IMG/VR virus record: IMGVR_UViG_3300006100_000015
Span: 1 to 54,831 of that record
Strand: one strand, 5' to 3'
DNA from: a virus
Length of the DNA: 54,831 bases
The notes beneath the pieces were generated by a model that made no database searches, was not told the DNA's origin, and saw nothing but the letters and a program-made list of their open reading frames with translations. Below are positions 50,886 through 54,831 of the stretch, one piece after another (position 1 is the stretch's first letter; the number at the start of each line of letters is the position of its first letter). The translations under genes were made by a program, and so were the position numbers.

Positions 50886-51881
50886 ATGAGCTTTACATCT
50901 AACCGTAATTTACAAGCAAGTAACCATCTTTTTTTTAAAGATTGGCGCCACGCCTATAACACCTTTGTAACTGATCAATTCAGATTAGCGCCTAAAAGTA
51001 AATTTTTATTCCATGTTGCATTTGGCATCGATAATTCTACAGTTTATAATTTAAATTTAGTACAGCGTTACGGAAAAGAAATTAACTTGATGGTTAAAAG
51101 TGTTGATTTACCCCATTTCACAGTCAAGACTGACATGGCAAATCAATACAACAGAAAGAAAAATATTCAGTTCATACATGAACCCATGGAACTTGGAATA
51201 AAATTTCATGATGATAATATGGGACTGATTAATGCCCTGTGGCAAAATTATTACAACTATTATTATGCTGATCCAACTAGTGCAACTATACCCGGAGCAT
51301 ACAATAGAACTGCCACTAAAAACGCAAATTATATTCCGACAGCATACGGATTAGACAACGGTAGTACAGTTCCTTTTTTTAAGTACATTAAGATTTATCA
51401 AATGGCTAGACACGAATATGTACAATATACCCTAGCTAATCCTATTATCACTAGTTGGAATCATAATAAATTAGATTACAGTCAGCCAGGTACGCATGAT
51501 TTTGATATGAAAATCAAATATGAAGCTGTAAGTTATAGTGTAGGAGCAGTATCCGAAGATAGCCCCGAAGGATTCGGAGAAGGGCATTATGATCACAGTC
51601 CGAGTTCTTTAAAAGGTATCAATCCAGATCCTAGTGTGCCAAATCCCAGTTTTGTAGAATCTTTAAATGTTAAGGGCAATGCGGCAAGTTTCCTTGACAG
51701 TGTGATTACACAGATTAATTCCTATCAAAACACACAACAACCAATTAATTCGAATGGTACTATGGGAATTATTGATTCAACTTCCAATAATAATGCAGGT
51801 GGGTTGAGTGGTTACAACTTTCCACAAAGTAACGATAACGATAACACAACCCAAGCTACCCAACAAAAACCAGGAGGATAA
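50886..51881 (+). CDS. Tail-tube-fold protein (gp54/gp19-like, possible tube initiator)
   Basis: A 331-residue protein. It contains the strand order of the tube fold: SKFLFHVAFGID (about 38), KSVDLPHFTVKTDMANQYNRK (about 72-92), MELGIKFHDDNMGLINALWQ (about 101-120), and KLDYSQPGTHDFDMKIKYEA followed by VSYSVGAV. The last resembles the end of T4 gp54 (ELSYDG...TTFDVTFAYRV). gp54 initiates the tube on the baseplate. Length fits gp54 (320 aa), but similarity is too weak by eye to exclude another tube-like protein. Residues 235-331 are a low-complexity Asn/Gln/Ser/Pro tail. A late-type box lies just before the ATG. Confidence 0.6.
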   Translation: MSFTSNRNLQASNHLFFKDWRHAYNTFVTDQFRLAPKSKFLFHVAFGIDNSTVYNLNLVQRYGKEINLMVKSVDLPHFTVKTDMANQYNRKKNIQFIHEPMELGIKFHDDNMGLINALWQNYYNYYYADPTSATIPGAYNRTATKNANYIPTAYGLDNGSTVPFFKYIKIYQMARHEYVQYTLANPIITSWNHNKLDYSQPGTHDFDMKIKYEAVSYSVGAVSEDSPEGFGEGHYDHSPSSLKGINPDPSVPNPSFVESLNVKGNAASFLDSVITQINSYQNTQQPINSNGTMGIIDSTSNNNAGGLSGYNFPQSNDNDNTTQATQQKPGG

Positions 51882-51884
51882 TAT

Positions 51885-52250
51885 ATGATAGGAAATTTAC
51901 CTTCGGCAACACAAAGCGGACCAACAAATGTTAAAACATTTTTTGATACGTATTATAATACTCCTGTAAGTTTTCCAGCGGCAGAGATCGACGCAACAAT
52001 CGCATTTTTTGTCAAGCGTGGTTTTGATTATGCAGGTGCAAGTAGTACGGCAATTATATTATTAAATCAATCTAGAGTAGAAAACGTCAGTGTGTTTAGT
52101 TTGTTAGATAAACTAAAAAGTTTAACTGATGTGCAACTTAGCCAAGTGGTTGCACAGGTATTAAATGCTTACAGAGAAAAAACCAGTCTATTAGGTTTTA
52201 GAACTGCTCAAGTTACTGACACGTTTGAATCACGTAACATATTAGTATAA
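51885..52250 (+). CDS. Conserved T4-like structural-region protein (unknown function)
   Basis: A 121-residue helical protein. TFFDTYYNTPVSFPAAEIDA is followed by TIAFFVKRGFDYAGASSTAI and later VAQVLNAYREKTSLLGF with FESRNILV at the end. I recall this pattern as a small conserved protein of aquatic T4-like phages, usually unnamed. It begins three bases after the tube-fold gene and ends one base before the gp4-like gene, so it is co-expressed with tail and head-completion genes. It could be an assembly or virion component; function is not known. Confidence 0.65.
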   Translation: MIGNLPSATQSGPTNVKTFFDTYYNTPVSFPAAEIDATIAFFVKRGFDYAGASSTAIILLNQSRVENVSVFSLLDKLKSLTDVQLSQVVAQVLNAYREKTSLLGFRTAQVTDTFESRNILV

Positions 52251-52251
52251 T

Positions 52252-52680
52252 ATGGCTAAATTTGCACGTGGAAAATTCACCATGAAACATCCAGAAAAGT
52301 ATGTAGGTACTAAAACGCCTACTTACAGATCGAGTTGGGAATGGAGTTTTATGAATTTCTGCGACAACAACGAAAATGTGCAAAAATGGGCAAGTGAAGC
52401 TGTGCAGATTCCTTATAGAGATCCGCTAACTGATAGACAAACAGTTTATGTTCCTGATTTTTTTATACAGTATGTAGACCGACATAATCATGTCCTTACA
52501 GAACTAATTGAAATTAAACCAGCTAGCCAAACTATACTAGAACGTGTGGGCAAGAACAAGTACAACCAAGCACAGTTTGTTAAAAATCAAGCCAAATGGG
52601 CTGCCGCTGGACTATGGTGTAAACAACAAGGTATTAAATTTCGTATCCTTAATGAAAATGATATCTTCAGTCAAGTTTAA
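52252..52680 (+). CDS. 4: Head completion protein with nuclease fold, gp4 (gp50)-like
   Basis: A 142-residue protein close in length to T4 gp4 (150 aa). Typical blocks are TPTYRSSWEWSFMNFCDNNE (about residues 23-42), IPYRDPLTDRQTVYVPDFFI (about 59-78) and LTELIEIKPASQT. The latter two supply a PD...ExK nuclease motif (Pro-Asp in VPDFF, Glu-Ile-Lys in EIKP), as in TnsA-like folds. T4 gp4 is needed to finish the filled head so that it can bind tails. The start has only a weak ribosome site because it abuts the previous gene (one-base gap), which suggests coupled translation. Confidence 0.85.
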   Translation: MAKFARGKFTMKHPEKYVGTKTPTYRSSWEWSFMNFCDNNENVQKWASEAVQIPYRDPLTDRQTVYVPDFFIQYVDRHNHVLTELIEIKPASQTILERVGKNKYNQAQFVKNQAKWAAAGLWCKQQGIKFRILNENDIFSQV

Positions 52681-52694
52681 GCATAAGTAATAGT

Positions 52695-53177
52695 ATGACT
52701 AAAAAACTTGAAGAAATCCTAAATCTTCCCGATAGTAAAAAAATCGTTAAACAGGAAGAAAAAGCACAAGCCAAAGCTGAACTTGCTCAGCCATTCCTTC
52801 GCGACATGAGTGAGTTTGATAAAATCTCAGCCGCGTTACCAGCGGTAAAAGGTCTAGGCGATATTGCCGATAATGAACTGGACGAACTAGCACAAAAAGC
52901 AAAAGATGCCTACGAAGATATCATGGATTTAGGCATGAACGTTGAAGCTAGATACAGTGCCAGATTGTTTGAAGTAGCCGCAGGTATGTTAGGACACGCT
53001 ATCAGTGCTAAAAGTGCCAAATTAGATAAAAAGCTAAAGATGATTGATCTACAGCTCAAGAAACAAAAGTTAGACCAAGATACTAACGGTCATGATGAAG
53101 GTGTTACGATTCCAGGCGATGGAGTCATTATTTCGGATCGTAATAGCTTGTTAGAGAAATTAAAGAATTTAAAATAA
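52695..53177 (+). CDS. 16: Terminase small subunit, gp16-like
   Basis: A 160-residue protein, like T4 gp16 (164 aa). The central region DELAQKAKDAYEDIMDLGMN, then ARYSARLFEVAAGMLGHAIS and AKSAKLDKKLKMIDLQLKKQ, forms the long coiled-coil pair seen in gp16 of cyanophages. The N-terminal LEEILNLPDSK resembles the gp16 start. The small subunit forms the ring that recognises DNA and stimulates the large terminase gp17. gp17 is not in the window and may lie further on. The stop codon overlaps the next late-promoter-like box. Confidence 0.82.
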   Translation: MTKKLEEILNLPDSKKIVKQEEKAQAKAELAQPFLRDMSEFDKISAALPAVKGLGDIADNELDELAQKAKDAYEDIMDLGMNVEARYSARLFEVAAGMLGHAISAKSAKLDKKLKMIDLQLKKQKLDQDTNGHDEGVTIPGDGVIISDRNSLLEKLKNLK

Positions 53178-53180
53178 ATA
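53174..53180 (+). promoter_or_regulatory. Late-promoter-like box ATAAATA overlapping the gp16 stop
   Basis: AAATAAATATAG overlaps the TAA of the small terminase gene and lies 18 bases before the ATG at 53199, with AGGATC as a weak ribosome site between. Confidence 0.45.
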
Positions 53181-53198
53181 TAGTACTAGGATCAGACT

Positions 53199-53834
53199 AT
53201 GAAATCATACAAAGAATATTTGACCGAAAGCAAAAAAGTTTACGAATTTAAAGTAAAAATTGCTGGAGATCACCCAGATAATGCTGTTGAGCAAATCAAA
53301 GGCTCTTTGAGCCAATTCCACGTTACTAAAGTTAATAAAGGAATTACAACACCAATTCAAGAACGTCACAGCGAATTTCCAGAGCACAAAAATGTTGGTA
53401 TGACTATCTACGATGTTACTACAGATTATCCTGCAACTAGTTTACAAATTCGCGATATGGTTGCAACTGGCCTAGGCGTTACCCACAGCCACGTAATTGT
53501 ACGCAACATGTGGGAAGAACGTGAACACGAAATTAATCACGAACACGATGAAAAAACTGGTAAAGCAGTTGGCGGAACTACTCAAGATCCTAGTGATCAC
53601 AGCGACCTAGTTAACGACAAATACAAGTATGACTTGTTAAAAGAACTAGGTAAAGAAAAACACAACATGACACAAGTTAAAGGATTTAATGATCAAATTC
53701 TTGCTGAAAAAATGCCAGGTGTCGCAGAAGAATATAGAAAAGTTAAAGAATTTAACACAAACAAACCAGGGACAACTAGTACCATTGGTACTAAACAAAA
53801 TAAACTCCCTAAATTGCCTAAGGGGACAAAATAA
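53199..53834 (+). CDS. Putative head-associated protein with MKSYKEYL start
   Basis: A 211-residue hydrophilic protein. The start MKSYKEYLTESKK resembles the short MKTFKxFLxE leader found on several T4-like head-region or internal proteins, which I associate with packaging into the prohead. Residues 15-110 (YEFKVKIAGDHPDN, MTIYDVTTDYPATSLQIRDM, LGVTHSHVIVRNMWEER) look like a compact alpha/beta domain. The rest is charged and His-rich (HEINHEHDEKTGK) with a Lys-rich end. No enzyme motif recognised. Its stop shares a base with the next start (TAATG), suggesting translational coupling. Confidence 0.65.
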   Translation: MKSYKEYLTESKKVYEFKVKIAGDHPDNAVEQIKGSLSQFHVTKVNKGITTPIQERHSEFPEHKNVGMTIYDVTTDYPATSLQIRDMVATGLGVTHSHVIVRNMWEEREHEINHEHDEKTGKAVGGTTQDPSDHSDLVNDKYKYDLLKELGKEKHNMTQVKGFNDQILAEKMPGVAEEYRKVKEFNTNKPGTTSTIGTKQNKLPKLPKGTK

Positions 53835-54831
53835 TGCAACTATACGATTTAATGGCAAAATTAAAAAAGATTGAAGAAGGTGTTGAGCCACCAAATCATT
53901 ACGGTGGTCAAGGACCAGAAGGTGCTAAATTTGACCTTTATATGCAACAACGTAAAAATCAGTTAGCGGCTCAGAAACCAAAAGAGGAAAGTGTTGAAGA
54001 ATGTGGTGAAGGCCCACTTCCAATGATTGCACATGCCCAACAAAGTCAACAGGACAATGTTTCGATGAATGTTACTATGTCTGGTCAAGGATCTGGCGGT
54101 ATTAAAGATCTGATGAGTATTCTACGTAATATTGAAAATGGTTCAAGCGAAAAAGAACCAGCTATGATCATTGGTAAAGATTCCAGCGAACACGATCATG
54201 AAGAGCCTATGATGGGTGATATGGTTGCAAGTATGTCTGCCGAAGAAGGACAAAGCGATATGAGTCCTCTTACAACAGATGAACGTGGTATGGAAGAAGA
54301 ATTTGACGACGATGAAGAAACTTACGGTAATAGTGCTCAAGGATCAGCAGGTCATCATGTTCACGGTGTAGATGCTGTAACATTCAGCGGAGATGATATG
54401 AATAGTAAGGGTAAGATTAGTCCTATTCAACGTGCAGTTGGAACTAACCCATTACGTGAACCAAGTAATTTTGATGAAAGTCTAGTTAATAAACTTTCAG
54501 CAATGTACGAAGAAGTTAAACAAAAATCAATGAGCCGCAAAAGTGAAAAAATGTCTAAAAAAGATGTAAAAGAAAACGCTCATCACGATGATGATGAAGA
54601 GAAAAAGATTCGTCACCTAATGCGAAAATACGGTTGGAGTCATCAAGAAGCACTAGAGCATTATCACTATGAAGAACATGATCCTAAAGATTATGAAGAC
54701 ATGGAAGAATCTGCTAAATGGCGTGATCCTAAATACAAAGGCCAATTGTTTACTCAAAAGAAAGGCGACAGTGATGATTACGATAGCATAGATTACGGAT
54801 ACGGTATAAAAGAAAGACCTAAAAAAGATCC
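53834..54831 (+). CDS. Acidic hypothetical protein, 3' end beyond window
   Basis: At least 332 codons are open to the end of the window. It starts MQLYDLMAKLKKIEEGVEPP with a short amphipathic helix, followed by long acidic and His/Met-rich stretches (EHDHEEPMMGDM, EEEFDDDEETY, HHDDDEEKKIRH). One more ordered part reads LMRKYGWSHQEALEHYHYEE. It is low in hydrophobic residues, so it is probably largely disordered and soluble. Overlap with the 53199 gene and position after the terminase gene suggest a head-related protein, perhaps processed by the prohead protease. I do not recognise a family. No upstream Shine-Dalgarno sequence is needed if translation is coupled. Confidence 0.7.
   Translation, partial: MQLYDLMAKLKKIEEGVEPPNHYGGQGPEGAKFDLYMQQRKNQLAAQKPKEESVEECGEGPLPMIAHAQQSQQDNVSMNVTMSGQGSGGIKDLMSILRNIENGSSEKEPAMIIGKDSSEHDHEEPMMGDMVASMSAEEGQSDMSPLTTDERGMEEEFDDDEETYGNSAQGSAGHHVHGVDAVTFSGDDMNSKGKISPIQRAVGTNPLREPSNFDESLVNKLSAMYEEVKQKSMSRKSEKMSKKDVKENAHHDDDEEKKIRHLMRKYGWSHQEALEHYHYEEHDPKDYEDMEESAKWRDPKYKGQLFTQKKGDSDDYDSIDYGYGIKERPKKD

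Overview
The window is about 55 kb of a T4-like myovirus (tailed dsDNA phage). It covers most of the head, neck and tail structural region plus a very large tail-fibre island. The assignment rests on recognisable homologues of T4 gp21 (3' end only), gp22, gp23, gp15, gp14, gp13, gp1 (dNMP kinase), gp18, gp19, gp4 and gp16. Base composition is AT-rich. The fibre proteins resemble those of marine or freshwater T4-like phages of the cyanophage/pelagiphage type. The host cannot be told from this sequence. No tRNA, CRISPR array, integrase or insertion sequence was seen.

Layout. (1) 1-2587: capsid cassette of prohead protease, scaffold and major capsid protein, closed by a strong intrinsic terminator at 2618-2647. 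(2) 2658-37405: about 35 kb of adhesin and virion genes, nearly all Thr/Ser/Gly/Ala-rich beta proteins. These include two paralogous 'GRISGPLL' fibres, three small ~110-aa beta proteins, two giant paralogous proteins (2845 and 4890 aa), and a fibre ending in an S74 intramolecular chaperone. (3) 37409-41514: a tightly packed set directly behind the S74 fibre. It holds a 133-aa protein whose second half is almost pure Asn-Cys (21 Cys), a radical SAM/SPASM enzyme, a virion-like protein with an Ig-like end, and a flavin-dependent tryptophan-halogenase-like enzyme. This looks like a peptide- or virion-modification system embedded in the fibre operon and is the most novel content. (4) 41486-44840, minus strand: gp14-like, gp15-like and a Nudix hydrolase, divergent from gp13. 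(5) 44884-46674: gp13, dNMP kinase with its own sigma70-type promoter, and an antisense HNH-like small protein. (6) 46779-54831: enlarged tail sheath, tail tube, a tube-fold protein, a conserved small protein, gp4-like head-completion nuclease, small terminase, and two proteins that may be packaged in or build the head. The last runs off the window.

Regulation. Several intergenic gaps carry an (A/C)TAAATA element resembling the T4 late promoter TATAAATA. In four cases it sits only a few bases before the start codon with no Shine-Dalgarno sequence, which predicts leaderless late mRNAs. The dNMP kinase has a near-consensus -35/-10 pair, as expected for an early gene. Most other genes have AGGAG/AAGGA ribosome binding sites and very short or overlapping junctions, so they form long late operons. 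No stretch longer than about 145 bases lacks a gene. The longest gap (8776-8917) is rich in hairpins.
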